Shown: piece after piece, positions 19,860 through 28,224 of the stretch
Layout: every line of letters begins with the position of its first letter
How positions within the stretch are numbered: position 1 is the stretch's first letter
Source of the DNA: Allomeiothermus silvanus DSM 9946
GTDB lineage: Bacteria > Deinococcota > Deinococci > Deinococcales > Thermaceae
NCBI RefSeq assembly: GCF_000092125.1
Contig: NC_014212.1
Coordinates: 1,694,001-1,758,000 of the forward strand
Direction: 5' to 3'
Length of the DNA: 64,000 nucleotides
Translations under genes and position numbers: made by a program
The notes under the pieces: generated by a model
Database searches by the model: none
Seen by the model: the letters and a program-made list of their open reading frames with translations, nothing else
What the model was told of the DNA's origin: nothing

Positions 19860-20642
19860 ATGATCCGCGCCATTCTTTTTGATCTCGATGACACCCTGAT
19901 TCTCGACGAAGCCGTCTGTGAGCACGCCTTCCGCGAGGCTGGTTTTGTCGCTGCTCAGCGCTATAGCCTCGACCTCGAGCGCCTCGCCTACACCGCCAAA
20001 GCCTCCGCCCGGCGGCTCTGGACGGAAGGTCCCTACTATTCCTACGCCCTTCGCATTGGGCATAGCGCTTTGGAGGGACTGTGGGCTGGGTACTCGCAGA
20101 CGCAGCCCGAGATCCGGGGATTGCGTGAGTGGACTCCCGGCTATCGCCTCGCCCTATGGCGCGAAGCTTTGGCTGATCAGAATATCTCGGATGAAAACCT
20201 CCTCTTTGAATTGGCGGACGCTTGGCGCACCGCTCGAGCTTTATACCCCCGCTTCTCCGAGGTGGATGCGTTGCTGGCCGCCTTGACTCCAAAATATAAG
20301 CTCGGCATCGTCACCAATGGCGTACCCGATCTTCAGCGCGCTAAGATTCGCGGGAGCAACCTGGTCCAGCATTTTCAAGCAGTGGCGATCTCGGGTGAGC
20401 TGAACATAGGCAAGCCCGATCCGGGGATCTTCGAGTGGATCTGCGAGCGGCTCGAGGTCGCCCCGGCAGAGTGCGTTATGGTCGGCGACAACCCCGAGCG
20501 CGACGTGGCTGGGGCCATCCAGGCCGGGATGAGATCGGTCTGGGTGGATCGCGGCTTCAAGCCCCGGGACAAGCGTTACCCGGCGGATCTGGAAGTAAAA
20601 AACCTGCTCGAGATGCTCCCTTGGCTCGAGGAACTAGGTTGA
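19860..20642 (+). CDS. HAD-superfamily hydrolase (YjjG-like phosphatase)
   Basis: 260 residues. HAD motif I is ILFDLDDTLILDE (nucleophile and acid Asp), motif II is LGIVTNG, motif III has the Lys in NIGKPDPGIFEWI and motif IV is CVMVGDNPERDVAGA. The long helical cap after motif I matches C1-type phosphatases such as pyrimidine 5'-nucleotidase YjjG; the true substrate cannot be read from sequence. Single gene with its own terminator. Confidence 0.85.
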   Translation: MIRAILFDLDDTLILDEAVCEHAFREAGFVAAQRYSLDLERLAYTAKASARRLWTEGPYYSYALRIGHSALEGLWAGYSQTQPEIRGLREWTPGYRLALWREALADQNISDENLLFELADAWRTARALYPRFSEVDALLAALTPKYKLGIVTNGVPDLQRAKIRGSNLVQHFQAVAISGELNIGKPDPGIFEWICERLEVAPAECVMVGDNPERDVAGAIQAGMRSVWVDRGFKPRDKRYPADLEVKNLLEMLPWLEELG

Positions 20643-20796
20643 GAGCAGAAGGTAAGGGATAGGCAATCTGAACCTTGGGCAAAAGGTTCAACTCGGTCTT
20701 GTGATTGCGCAGCTTGGAGCGCAGACTAAAGCTCCATTGGTAGATAGGCCGACAAGTAGGGAAACCGAAAGGCCGACTTACCAACCAGTGAACCAG

Positions 20797-20831
20797 ACCG
20801 GGAGTTTAAAGCCTCCCGGTTTGGCCTTTTT
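20797..20831 (+). terminator. Terminator of the HAD gene
   Basis: Stem ACCGGGAG (20797-20804) with CTCCCGGT (20813-20820), followed by TTGGCCTTTTT. It reaches the last bases of the convergent ruvA gene. Confidence 0.8.
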
Positions 20832-21411
20832 AACGCAGCGCTTTGAGGGCTAGCCGGATGATCTCCTGAGTGCTGGCTTCGGGATTTTGTTGGACGATCT
20901 GGGCCACGGCGGAACGTACTTGGTTCTCGCGGAAGCCCAGCGTGACCAGGGCCAGCTCGGCTTCTTCGGTCTGGGGGCGGCGGAGGATGGGGCCAGCCTC
21001 GCCCATCAGGTGGGGCGGGACTTTCCCGCGAAGCTCGAGCGCGATGCGCTCGGCCAGCTTTCGCCCTACCCCCTGCGCTCCGGTAAGCAGGCGAATATCT
21101 CCATCGGCAAGTGCGCGTGCCAGCAAAGCTGGCGATAACGAGGAGAGCAGATTGAGCCCCACCTTGGGTCCCACCCCGCTCACCCCCAGCAGCATTTCGA
21201 AGAGTTCCAGCGAGCGTTGGTCGGCGAAGCCATACAGCGAGAGGTCGTCCTCGCGTACGACGAGCTTGGTGTGCAGGGCGATCTCTCCCTCTTCGGGCAG
21301 GTGGGTAAGGGTAGTAGTAGGGCAGAAGACCTCGAGCCCGAACCCTCCCACCAGCAAAATCACGCTGTTTTCGGTTTTGCGTAGCGCGGTGCCTTTGAGA
21401 TAGCGGACCAT
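20830..21411 (-). CDS. ruvA: Holliday junction DNA helicase subunit RuvA
   Basis: 193 residues. The N-terminal OB fold starts VRYLKGTALRKTENSVILLV, followed by domain II with two helix-hairpin-helix motifs (LLGVSGVGPKVGLNLLSSL; LLTGAQGVGRKLAERIALEL) and a C-terminal domain III (ELALVTLGFRENQVRSAVAQ) that contacts RuvB. RuvA tetramers hold four-way junctions for RuvB-driven branch migration. It follows the enoyl-CoA hydratase gene by 11 bp, so it may be co-transcribed, though TAGAAT 8 nt before the ATG could also drive a leaderless message. Confidence 0.96.
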   Translation of the reverse strand: MVRYLKGTALRKTENSVILLVGGFGLEVFCPTTTLTHLPEEGEIALHTKLVVREDDLSLYGFADQRSLELFEMLLGVSGVGPKVGLNLLSSLSPALLARALADGDIRLLTGAQGVGRKLAERIALELRGKVPPHLMGEAGPILRRPQTEEAELALVTLGFRENQVRSAVAQIVQQNPEASTQEIIRLALKALR

Positions 21412-21422
21412 TGGAGCGTATT

Positions 21423-22193
21423 CTACTTGCCGCCGAATTTAGCCGCCCGCTTCTCGTAGAAGGCCTGCACGCCTTCCTTATGGTCCTCGGTGCGGCTGGC
21501 GACCTCCTGCAGCAAGGCTTCGTACTCGAGCATCTCCTCGAGCGTAGCCCCTGCGCTCCGCCGCAGGGCTCGCTTGATGAGCCCATACGTCTTGGTGGGG
21601 CCCGCAGCGAGTTCGGCGGCGAGGTTGCCTACTTCTTCGGTGAACTGCTCGGCGGGCACGACCCGGTTCACCAGGCCCAGGGCCAAGGCTTGCTCGGCGC
21701 TGAGGCGAGGGGAAAGGGCTTCGAGCTCGAAGGCCTTGGCATACCCAACGATACGGGGCAGATGGTAGTTCATCCCGGCATCGGGGATCAAGCCGATCTT
21801 GCTGAAGCCGGTGGTGAATATTGCGTCGGAGGAAGCAATGCGCAGATCACATGCCAGCGCCAGCGACATTCCCGCCCCGGCGGCAGCCCCGTGAATGGCC
21901 GCGATTACCGGTTTTTCCAGGGCGGCGATGTTTTCCACTACTGCTGTATAGTTTCGCAAATGGGCCTTGTAGGAGATGGTCTGGCCTGCAAACTCGCGTA
22001 AATCCTGACCCGAGCAGAACCCCCGCCCTGCCCCTCGCAGCACCACTACCCGCACCTCGGGGGCGGTGGCTTCTTTGTGAAAGGCTTTGGCCAGAGCTTG
22101 CAGCATCTCGGTGGTGAAGGCGTTGATGGCCTCAGGGCGGTTCATGGTAAGGGTAAGTATGCCCCCGTGCGTTTCTGAAAGCAGTATGCTCAT
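21423..22193 (-). CDS. Enoyl-CoA hydratase/isomerase (PaaG-like)
   Basis: 256-residue crotonase-fold protein. The oxyanion-hole segments are GAGRGFCSGQDLREF and AAIHGAAAGAGMSLALACDL; the second half has FSKIGLIPDAGMNYHLPRIV. An Asp replaces the usual second catalytic Glu (DAG rather than GGG/GAG), a pattern seen in PaaG-type isomerases (ring-opening 1,2-epoxyphenylacetyl-CoA isomerase), but an exact substrate is uncertain. It overlaps the upstream DinB gene by 4 bp (ATGA). Confidence 0.82.
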   Translation of the reverse strand: MSILLSETHGGILTLTMNRPEAINAFTTEMLQALAKAFHKEATAPEVRVVVLRGAGRGFCSGQDLREFAGQTISYKAHLRNYTAVVENIAALEKPVIAAIHGAAAGAGMSLALACDLRIASSDAIFTTGFSKIGLIPDAGMNYHLPRIVGYAKAFELEALSPRLSAEQALALGLVNRVVPAEQFTEEVGNLAAELAAGPTKTYGLIKRALRRSAGATLEEMLEYEALLQEVASRTEDHKEGVQAFYEKRAAKFGGK

Positions 22194-22705
22194 CTTTCCT
22201 CCGCTATATGCATATTCTCCTGCATGCGTCGCAAAAGCCGGATCTGCCCGGCGTGGTAGATGTCGTGGTAGGCTGCGCCGAAAGCATGTTCGGTTGGCGT
22301 CCAGCGGCCTAACCGGGTGTCGAGGCGGGCGGGCTCGAGGTCTGCTACGGCCTGGCGAAGCTCGTAGTGGCAGCGCTGTAGGAAGTCGAGATCGTCCTTC
22401 CAGGCTTTCATAGTGGGTCTTGCGGGAATGGCCGGGAAGTTGGCGGGTTTGCGCGAGAAGCCCCTCCGGGTAGTATCGCCGCGCAGGGCTCGAGTCGCTA
22501 CGTATTTCCAGTAAGCGCAGTGTAGGGCGAGTTCCCAGATGTTGGGGCGCGTTGGCTGAGGCCGCCATAGTGCTTGATCCACGCTCACCCCGCGCAGCGC
22601 GCTCCGCAAGTTCGGCCCGTGCCAGGTAGCTTGTTCGTAAGCTTGGTCGATGAGGGCAAGCAGCATTTGGATTTGGGAATTGGGCACGCTCACCTTCCTC
22701 TCCAC
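22190..22705 (-). CDS. DinB-family protein
   Basis: 171 residues, four-helix bundle of the DinB/YfiT type. Likely metal ligands are His in LALHCAYWKYV and the pair in AAYHDIYHAGQIRLLRRMQ. DinB-like enzymes include bacillithiol or mycothiol transferases; the function here is unknown. GTG at 22705 overlaps the upstream gene by 16 nt; later GTG codons (22693, 22687), just downstream of GAGAGGAAGG, are also plausible starts. It lies between two enoyl-CoA hydratase genes with overlapping ends. Confidence 0.8.
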   Translation of the reverse strand: MERKVSVPNSQIQMLLALIDQAYEQATWHGPNLRSALRGVSVDQALWRPQPTRPNIWELALHCAYWKYVATRALRGDTTRRGFSRKPANFPAIPARPTMKAWKDDLDFLQRCHYELRQAVADLEPARLDTRLGRWTPTEHAFGAAYHDIYHAGQIRLLRRMQENMHIAEER

Positions 22706-23460
22706 ACCGGCTTGCGTTTCTCGATAAAAGCGGTGGTTCCCTCCTGCTTGTCCTCGCTGCCAAAGGCGATCAGGAACTGGCTGCGCTCGTAGGCTAGGCC
22801 GTGTTCGAGCGGGAGATCTTGGGCGCGGTTGACGGCATCTTTAGCGAGTTGGGCGGCCAAAGGAGCGCGGGAGGCGATCAGGTTGCCTAGCTCGAGGGCT
22901 TCCTCGAGGTAAAGTTCGATGGGAACCACCCTGTTTACCAGTCCCATACGGTAAGCTTCCCAGGCGCTCAAAATCCGCCCGGCCAGTACGGTCTCCATGG
23001 CCCAATACTTGCCGATCTGCCGGGTAAGGCGCTGGGTTCCACCCGCGCCGGGGATAATGCCCAGGTTGATCTCGGGCTGGGCGAACCGGGCCGTCTCTGA
23101 GGCTACGATCAGGTCGCACATCATAGCCAGCTCACAGCCACCGCCATAGGCAAACCCCGAGACCGCCGCGATCAACGGCTTTTTAGCACGCCGCAGTACC
23201 TCGTACTGCTCGGCCCGCAGACCCCGTAAGAGTTCTGCGAGCGAGGTTTGCTGGAACTCGGCGATGTCCGCTCCGGCGGCGAAGGCCCGCTCGTTACCGG
23301 TGAGGACCATGGCCCCGATTGCATCGTGGTGCTCGAACTCGCTCACCGCTCGGGCGATCTCGCTGAGGGTTGCGGTATTGATCGCGTTGAGCTGTTTGGG
23401 TCGGTTGAGGCGGATCAGCCCAACTTTGCCGTGGGTTTCGAGGAGGATATTTTCGTACAT
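22690..23460 (-). CDS. Enoyl-CoA hydratase (crotonase family)
   Basis: 256 residues, canonical crotonase. NERAFAAGADIAEF and VSGFAYGGGCELAMMCDLIV form the oxyanion hole and PEINLGIIPGAGGTQRLTRQ carries the first catalytic Glu; the second is in the same block. Hydrates trans-2-enoyl-CoA in beta-oxidation or phenylacetate-type pathways. First of three tightly packed genes (22690-21423) sharing overlaps, so probably one operon. Confidence 0.9.
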   Translation of the reverse strand: MYENILLETHGKVGLIRLNRPKQLNAINTATLSEIARAVSEFEHHDAIGAMVLTGNERAFAAGADIAEFQQTSLAELLRGLRAEQYEVLRRAKKPLIAAVSGFAYGGGCELAMMCDLIVASETARFAQPEINLGIIPGAGGTQRLTRQIGKYWAMETVLAGRILSAWEAYRMGLVNRVVPIELYLEEALELGNLIASRAPLAAQLAKDAVNRAQDLPLEHGLAYERSQFLIAFGSEDKQEGTTAFIEKRKPVWRGR

Positions 23461-23509
23461 GGAACACTCCGCGTTCTTCCTCGCGTGCGAGGTGGGTGCT
23501 GGCTAAGGG

Positions 23510-23842
23510 CTACTTCATACGGTCTTCGCTGAACCGCTGGCCTTCCCATACGTCAATGAAGGCCGTTCCGGCGTGGAGTTTGGCCTTGTGCGGGACCCCC
23601 GCAGGGATATGGTAGTAATCACCCTTTTTGAAGGTGTGGTGTTGGCCGTCAATCCAAAACTCCACCACGCCCTCGAGCACCACCCCCCACTGCCCTTGGT
23701 GGGCGTGCTCGGGCACTTCGGTTTCCTGGGGTACGTATCCGAAGCCGATTTGTCCGCCCTGTCCCGAGATTACCGGCATGTCCATCCCAGGCCAGAGGGT
23801 TACCTGTTTGAACTTCTCGAACCACTCCGGGAATACGCGCAT
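23510..23842 (-). CDS. Cupin-domain protein
   Basis: 110 residues, a single small beta-barrel cupin: PEHAHQGQWGVVLEGVVEFW (motif 1 with His residues), and GDYYHIPAGVPHKAKL (motif 2 with metal-binding His). Start at 23842 is chosen because GAGGTG lies about 7 nt upstream; an ATG at 23875 is less likely. Substrate unknown. Confidence 0.85.
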   Translation of the reverse strand: MRVFPEWFEKFKQVTLWPGMDMPVISGQGGQIGFGYVPQETEVPEHAHQGQWGVVLEGVVEFWIDGQHHTFKKGDYYHIPAGVPHKAKLHAGTAFIDVWEGQRFSEDRMK

Positions 23843-23944
23843 GGTTCTCACCTCGAGGAATAGCTTATAGCTCATCGCTCATCGCTCATAGCCGTTTTGC
23901 GATTTGCTATCCGCTACCGGCAAATGTTATCCTTCACAGCTAAT

Positions 23945-25165
23945 ATGGCTTTGGTCGTGCAGAAATACGGCGGTACCAGCGTGGGCGACCTCGAGCGTAT
24001 TCATAAGGTGGCCCAGCGTATCCAGCACTACCGCGAGCGGGGTCATCAACTAGCGGTGGTAGTCTCGGCGATGGGGCACACCACCGATGAGCTGATCGCC
24101 CTGGCTAAACGGGTCAATAAGCGCCCACCGCAGCGTGAGCTGGATATGCTCACCACCATCGGGGAGCAGCAGTCGGTGGCGTTGCTCTCGATGCAGCTCA
24201 ACGCGATGGGCATACCAGCGCGGGGCTTTACGCAAAACCAGATCGGCATCATCACCGACGGGCGTTATGGCGACGCCCGCATTTTGCGGGTGGAACCTCG
24301 GCTCATCAGGGAATCCCTAGACCGGGGCGAGGTAGCGGTAATAGCGGGATTCATGGGCACTACCCCGGATGGCGAGTTGACCACCCTGGGGCGCGGGGGC
24401 TCAGATACCACCGCAGTTGCTATCGCGGCAGCTTTGGGAGCCCACGAGTGCGAGATCTTCACCGATACTGAGGGGGTCTACACTACCGACCCTCATACCA
24501 TTCCTGAAGCACAAAAGCTCTTCCGCATCGGCTACGATCAGATGCTCGAGCTAGCCGCCTTAGGAGCGAGGGTGCTCCATCCCCGGGCGGTCTATTACGG
24601 CAAGCGATACGGCGTAAGGATTCACGTGCGCAGCAGCTTTTCTTATAACCCTGGAACCTTAGTGGAGGAAGGCATGGAGCTCGATCGCCCAGTGACGGGA
24701 GTGGCTTTAGACGACGAGATTGCCCAGATTGGCCTAATAGGTATCCCCGACCGCCCCGGTATCGCCAGCCGAGTGTTTGAGGCCCTGGCCCGCCGGGGAG
24801 TAGCGGTGGATATGATCATTCAGGGTGTACCCGGCCACGACGCCTCGCGCCAGCAGATGGCTTTCACGGTCAACAAGGACTTTGCTGAGGATGCTATGGA
24901 GGCTTTGGAGCCGGTTTTGGCGGAGATCGGCGGGGAGGCCGTACTCCGCCCTGACGTGGCTAAGGTTTCCATCGTAGGGGTAGCCCTGGCCTCCACTCCG
25001 GGCATCCCAGCCCGCATGTTTGCAGCGGTCTCGAGCGTAGGAGCCAACATCGAGATGATTGCCACCAGCGAGGTGCGCATCTCGGTGATCATCCCCGCCC
25101 ATCATGCTGAGGCTGCGCTCCGGGCTGTGCATAGCGCTTTTGAACTGGATAAGCCGATGGTTTGA
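23945..25165 (+). CDS. lysC: Aspartokinase, alpha subunit
   Basis: Phosphorylates aspartate, the first step to lysine, threonine and methionine; 406 residues. VQKYGGTSVGDLERI is the conserved N-terminal kinase motif, GRGGSDTTAVAIAAALGAHE and TDTEGVYTTDP follow, and two C-terminal ACT domains provide feedback regulation. ATG 23945 begins MALVVQKYGGTSV as in the family. An internal in-frame start at 24674 should give a separate beta subunit of the two ACT domains, as established for Thermus aspartokinase. Confidence 0.95.
   Translation: MALVVQKYGGTSVGDLERIHKVAQRIQHYRERGHQLAVVVSAMGHTTDELIALAKRVNKRPPQRELDMLTTIGEQQSVALLSMQLNAMGIPARGFTQNQIGIITDGRYGDARILRVEPRLIRESLDRGEVAVIAGFMGTTPDGELTTLGRGGSDTTAVAIAAALGAHECEIFTDTEGVYTTDPHTIPEAQKLFRIGYDQMLELAALGARVLHPRAVYYGKRYGVRIHVRSSFSYNPGTLVEEGMELDRPVTGVALDDEIAQIGLIGIPDRPGIASRVFEALARRGVAVDMIIQGVPGHDASRQQMAFTVNKDFAEDAMEALEPVLAEIGGEAVLRPDVAKVSIVGVALASTPGIPARMFAAVSSVGANIEMIATSEVRISVIIPAHHAEAALRAVHSAFELDKPMV
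24674..25165 (+). CDS. Aspartokinase beta subunit (nested in-frame start)
   Basis: In-frame ATG (MELDRPVTGVALDD) preceded by GGAGG with a 5-nt gap (24664-24668), one of the better ribosome sites in the gene. The product of 163 residues comprises only the two ACT domains. Overlapping in-phase alpha/beta aspartokinase genes are known in Thermus and Bacillus; that both products are made here is inferred from this site. Confidence 0.75.
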   Translation: MELDRPVTGVALDDEIAQIGLIGIPDRPGIASRVFEALARRGVAVDMIIQGVPGHDASRQQMAFTVNKDFAEDAMEALEPVLAEIGGEAVLRPDVAKVSIVGVALASTPGIPARMFAAVSSVGANIEMIATSEVRISVIIPAHHAEAALRAVHSAFELDKPMV

Positions 25166-25225
25166 AAGGAGTGCGCGGGCAGGGATGGTTTCTTGCCCCC
25201 TCTGCCTCTCAACAAGGAAATGACA

Positions 25226-25735
25226 ATGGAACAGAGCTATTCCAGCAAGCAGTTCCTCAGCTGGCAGGACATCACCGCTTTGGTTTCGAGCCTTGTGGGA
25301 AGGCTCAACCCGCGCGACTACGACTGCATCTTGGTGGTAACCCGTGGTGGCATGATCCCCGCTTGCCTTATCAGCGAAGCCACCGACCTGCGCGATATCC
25401 TTACGGCTGCGGTGATGTTTTACACCCGTGAAGGTCAGACCTTGCAGGAGCCCCACTTTCTGCAATTTCCTGGCGATGCGTTGCTGCTAGGGAAGCGCGT
25501 TCTGATCGTAGACGACGTGTGGGATTCGGGTAAGACCGCAGTAGCGGTGCGAGAGCGGGTCAAGTTGGCGGGGGGTAAGCCTACCCTGGCGGTGCTTCAC
25601 TACAAGCCCAAGATGAACCGATTTCCGGGGGATGGCCCTGATCTTTACGCTGCTGAGACCGATGCCTGGATTGTGTATCCCTGGGATCCGGCACAGGGAT
25701 GGACAAGTTTGGGACAGCCTCCCCGTCAGGCTTAA
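25226..25735 (+). CDS. Purine-type phosphoribosyltransferase
   Basis: 169 residues. The PRPP-binding motif VLIVDDVWDSGKTAVAVRER is clear, with LVVTRGGMIPACLISEATDL before it and VYPWD near the end, the arrangement of xanthine/hypoxanthine phosphoribosyltransferases (Gpt-like). It would salvage a purine base to the nucleotide; which base is uncertain. ATG 25226 has AAGGAA 6 nt upstream. It follows aspartokinase by 60 bp. Confidence 0.85.
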   Translation: MEQSYSSKQFLSWQDITALVSSLVGRLNPRDYDCILVVTRGGMIPACLISEATDLRDILTAAVMFYTREGQTLQEPHFLQFPGDALLLGKRVLIVDDVWDSGKTAVAVRERVKLAGGKPTLAVLHYKPKMNRFPGDGPDLYAAETDAWIVYPWDPAQGWTSLGQPPRQA

Positions 25736-25761
25736 CCGTCCCAAGCGGCTAAGCAAAGAAC

Positions 25762-25789
25762 ATATTCACGCGCAGAGTATCGTGAATAT
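25762..25789. repeat. Inverted repeat 1 of 4 in the intergenic region
   Basis: ATATTCACG (25762-25770) and CGTGAATAT (25781-25789), perfect 9-bp arms, 10-nt loop. Confidence 0.6.
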
Positions 25790-25796
25790 AGGCGCA

Positions 25797-25832
25797 AAAG
25801 GGCTCTCTCAAACTAGGAGAGCCCTTTGAATA
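25797..25832 (+). terminator. Terminator after the phosphoribosyltransferase gene
   Basis: Perfect 11-bp stem AAAGGGCTCTC (25797-25807) with GAGAGCCCTTT (25817-25827), then AT-rich sequence. The flanking A- and T-runs would let it act on both strands. Confidence 0.8.
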
Positions 25833-25839
25833 TTATACC

Positions 25840-25896
25840 GGATTCAAAAAGATAGTTATCAAAACCAAAAACTCAAGAGGCTATCTTTTTGAATCC
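25840..25896. repeat. Perfect 16-bp inverted repeat
   Basis: GGATTCAAAAAGATAG (25840-25855) and CTATCTTTTTGAATCC (25881-25896), loop 25 nt, unusually AT-rich for this genome. It is third of four stem-loops between two convergent genes. Confidence 0.75.
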
Positions 25897-25955
25897 TAGA
25901 GCACTCCCCTTCCAAGGGGCGGTATCGCCCTCCGCTACGCGGATAACTTCGGTCG

Positions 25956-25989
25956 GGTTGATTCGTTACCGAATGGTAACGAATCAACC
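25956..25989. repeat. Perfect 15-bp hairpin before the mdh stop
   Basis: GGTTGATTCGTTACC (25956-25970), 4-nt loop, GGTAACGAATCAACC (25975-25989), 11 bp beyond the mdh stop. No T-run; it could stabilise or end the mdh message. Confidence 0.7.
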
Positions 25990-25999
25990 AAATCTGGTA

Positions 26000-26989
26000 T
26001 TACTTGATTAGTCCAAGTTGCTTTACCGCGTCACGTTCGTCGGCTAGCTCTTTGGCGCTGGCGTCCATTTTCTGGCGGCTGAAGTCGTTGATCTCGAGGC
26101 CTTGGACGATGGTGAAATCGCCGCCTTTGCATACACAGGGGTAGCTGTAGACCAACCCCTCCGGAATACCATAGGAGCCGTCAGAGGGGATGGCCATACT
26201 TACCCAGTCGCCCTCGGGGGTGCCCAGGGCCCAATCGCGCATGTGGTCGATGGCGGCACTGGCCGCACTAGCCGCCGAGGAAGCCCCACGGGCCTCGATG
26301 ATTGCCGCTCCGCGTTTGGCGACGGTTGGGATATAGGTGTTGGCGTACCACTCCGGGTCGCCCACCAACTCGTAGGCGTTTTGTCCGTCCACCTCGCAGT
26401 GAAAGAGGTCAGGGTACTGGGTAAGGGAGTGGTTGCCCCAGATGGTCATTTTCTTGATGCTAGTGACTGGCTTCTTGACCCGCGCGGCAAGCTGGCTGAT
26501 GGCGCGGTTGTGGTCTAGGCGGGTCATGGCGTGAAACTGGCGGGGTGAGAGGCCCGGCGCGTTATGGTAAGCGATGAGGGCGTTGGTGTTGGCCGGGTTG
26601 CCCACCACCAACACTTTCACGCTCTTCTTGGCGTTTTCTGAGAGAGCCTTGCCCTGTGCGGTGAAGATGGCTCCGTTGGCCTGGAGCAAGTCGGCCCGTT
26701 CCATCCCGGCCTTGCGCGGCATCGCGCCCACTAACAGGGCGTAATCGGCGTCGGCAAAAGCTATGTTGGGGTCATCGGTCTGTACCACTCCGGCCAAGGT
26801 AGGGAAGGCACAGTCCTCGAGCTCCATCACCACCCCTTGTAAGGCTTTGAGCGCCGGGGTGATTTCCAGAAGTTGCAGGATAACCGGCTGGTCTTTGCCC
26901 AGCATCTCGCCCGCCGCGATCCTAAAGAGGAGGCTATAGCCGATCTGACCGGCGGCTCCGGTGACCGCAACACGAACCGGGGATTTCAT
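26000..26989 (-). CDS. mdh: Malate dehydrogenase
   Basis: Oxidises malate to oxaloacetate with NAD in the TCA cycle; 329 residues. NAD-binding [19 protein letters not shown] at the N-terminus, [15 protein letters not shown], substrate Arg region [14 protein letters not shown] and catalytic His in [16 protein letters not shown]. It is the cytosolic-type MDH typical of Thermus. AAGGAGA lies 7-8 nt before the ATG. Downstream of the mutase operon but 148 bp away, so probably separately transcribed. Confidence 0.97.
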   Translation of the reverse strand: MKSPVRVAVTGAAGQIGYSLLFRIAAGEMLGKDQPVILQLLEITPALKALQGVVMELEDCAFPTLAGVVQTDDPNIAFADADYALLVGAMPRKAGMERADLLQANGAIFTAQGKALSENAKKSVKVLVVGNPANTNALIAYHNAPGLSPRQFHAMTRLDHNRAISQLAARVKKPVTSIKKMTIWGNHSLTQYPDLFHCEVDGQNAYELVGDPEWYANTYIPTVAKRGAAIIEARGASSAASAASAAIDHMRDWALGTPEGDWVSMAIPSDGSYGIPEGLVYSYPCVCKGGDFTIVQGLEINDFSRQKMDASAKELADERDAVKQLGLIK

Positions 26990-27137
26990 CTGCGATTCTC
27001 CTTTCCAGTCGATGCTGCAAGAGCGGCATCGAAACCGTCCAGAATCATACCGCGAAAACCTGCCCTACACTTTACAGAAGTTGCAAGAAGGCGGGGGGAT
27101 TTGTTGTTTTGTGCTTGTAGGATTTGCGGACCGTAGC

Positions 27138-27782
27138 CTACTCATCGGCCTTGGGGGTTCGATGTTGGTAATAGTACTCCTCGTTGGGTTTCCAGCCGAG
27201 CGCGTTGGCCAGGCGGTTGGTGAAGTTGAACATCGCCGCGACCTGGGCGGCTTCGAAGATGGCTTCGTCCGAAAGCCCTACCGCCCGCATCGGGATGAGG
27301 TCGTCTGGGCTCATGGTGGGGGAGTCTTGGGTCATCTTCACCGCGAAGTCCAGCAGGGCCCGCTCCCTCGGGGCCAGGTCGGCACGGCGGTAGTTGGCGG
27401 CCAGCACCTCCGGGAGCACCGGGTCGCCGCTGATCTCGCGTAAGTAGGCCGAGTGGCTGGCTAAGCAGTACTCGCACCTATTCTCCGAGGAAACTACTAC
27501 CGCGATCATCTCCCGCTCTTTGCGCGAAAGCTGGCTGTGCTCCTCGCTGCGCATCAGGAAGTCGTAGTAGCGGAACCAGCGCAGGAAATGCTCGGGCAGC
27601 AGGGCGAAGTTACGGGCTACGTTGGGGATCAGGCCGGTTTTCTCGAGAAACTTAGCGAAGAGTGCCTGCACCTCGGGAGGGGCCTCGCTGGGCTCGGGAA
27701 CCTTGACCCAAGCCGTGGATGCAGCGGGAGTTGGCGGGATGGGTGCGGTTTTGCGTTTGGGTTTGGACGGGACTTGGCTCAT
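27138..27782 (-). CDS. AhpD-like peroxidase-related protein
   Basis: 214 residues of the alkylhydroperoxidase/carboxymuconolactone decarboxylase fold. The active-site motif is [16 protein letters not shown] (Cys-x-x-Cys with following His). Family members reduce peroxides or are of unknown role. Its start overlaps the stop of the B12-binding subunit gene by 4 bp, so it belongs to the mutase operon. A Pro-rich N-terminal extension of about 35 residues is unusual. Confidence 0.85.
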   Translation of the reverse strand: MSQVPSKPKRKTAPIPPTPAASTAWVKVPEPSEAPPEVQALFAKFLEKTGLIPNVARNFALLPEHFLRWFRYYDFLMRSEEHSQLSRKEREMIAVVVSSENRCEYCLASHSAYLREISGDPVLPEVLAANYRRADLAPRERALLDFAVKMTQDSPTMSPDDLIPMRAVGLSDEAIFEAAQVAAMFNFTNRLANALGWKPNEEYYYQHRTPKADE

Positions 27783-28204
27783 AAGTCCTGCTGTGCTTCC
27801 CAGCGGGCGGGAGCAGCCTGTTTGAGAAACTCCACAATATCCTGAGTGGAAGTACCAGGGCCAAACACCGCGGATACCCCCATCTCTTTTAGGCGAGGCA
27901 CGTCCTCATCGGGGATGATACCTCCCCCGAAGAGCAAGATGTCGCCTGCGTTTTGCTCCTCGAGTAGGCGGCGGACCTCGCTGAAGTAATGCATGTGTGC
28001 CCCGGAAAGGATCGAAAGTCCAATGGCGTCTACGTCTTCTTGCAGGGCTGCCGAGACGATCATCTCGGGGGTTTGCCGCAAGCCAGTGTAGATCACTTCC
28101 ATGCCCGCGTCGCGCAGCGCGCGCGCCACCACCTTAGCCCCCCGGTCGTGGCCGTCGAGGCCGGGTTTGGCGATCAGCACTCGGATTCGTCTGTCCATGC
28201 TCAC
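27779..28204 (-). CDS. mcmA2: Methylmalonyl-CoA mutase, B12-binding subunit
   Basis: Small cobalamin-binding subunit, about 141 residues. It has the base-off B12 signature [20 protein letters not shown] (DxHxxG with lower-ligand His), [11 protein letters not shown] and [13 protein letters not shown]. It pairs with the catalytic subunit encoded at 30718-32373 in the same operon. GTG 28204 or ATG 28198 may start it. The mutase interconverts methylmalonyl-CoA and succinyl-CoA, or isobutyryl/butyryl-CoA in related enzymes. Confidence 0.93.
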   Translation of the reverse strand: MSMDRRIRVLIAKPGLDGHDRGAKVVARALRDAGMEVIYTGLRQTPEMIVSAALQEDVDAIGLSILSGAHMHYFSEVRRLLEEQNAGDILLFGGGIIPDEDVPRLKEMGVSAVFGPGTSTQDIVEFLKQAAPARWEAQQDL

Positions 28205-28224
28205 ATTCTACCCAAAGAGGGCAG

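Noticed and set aside
23461-23509. Possible promoter or small gene between cupin and enoyl-CoA hydratase
   Set aside because: Only 49 bp with no convincing box or start.
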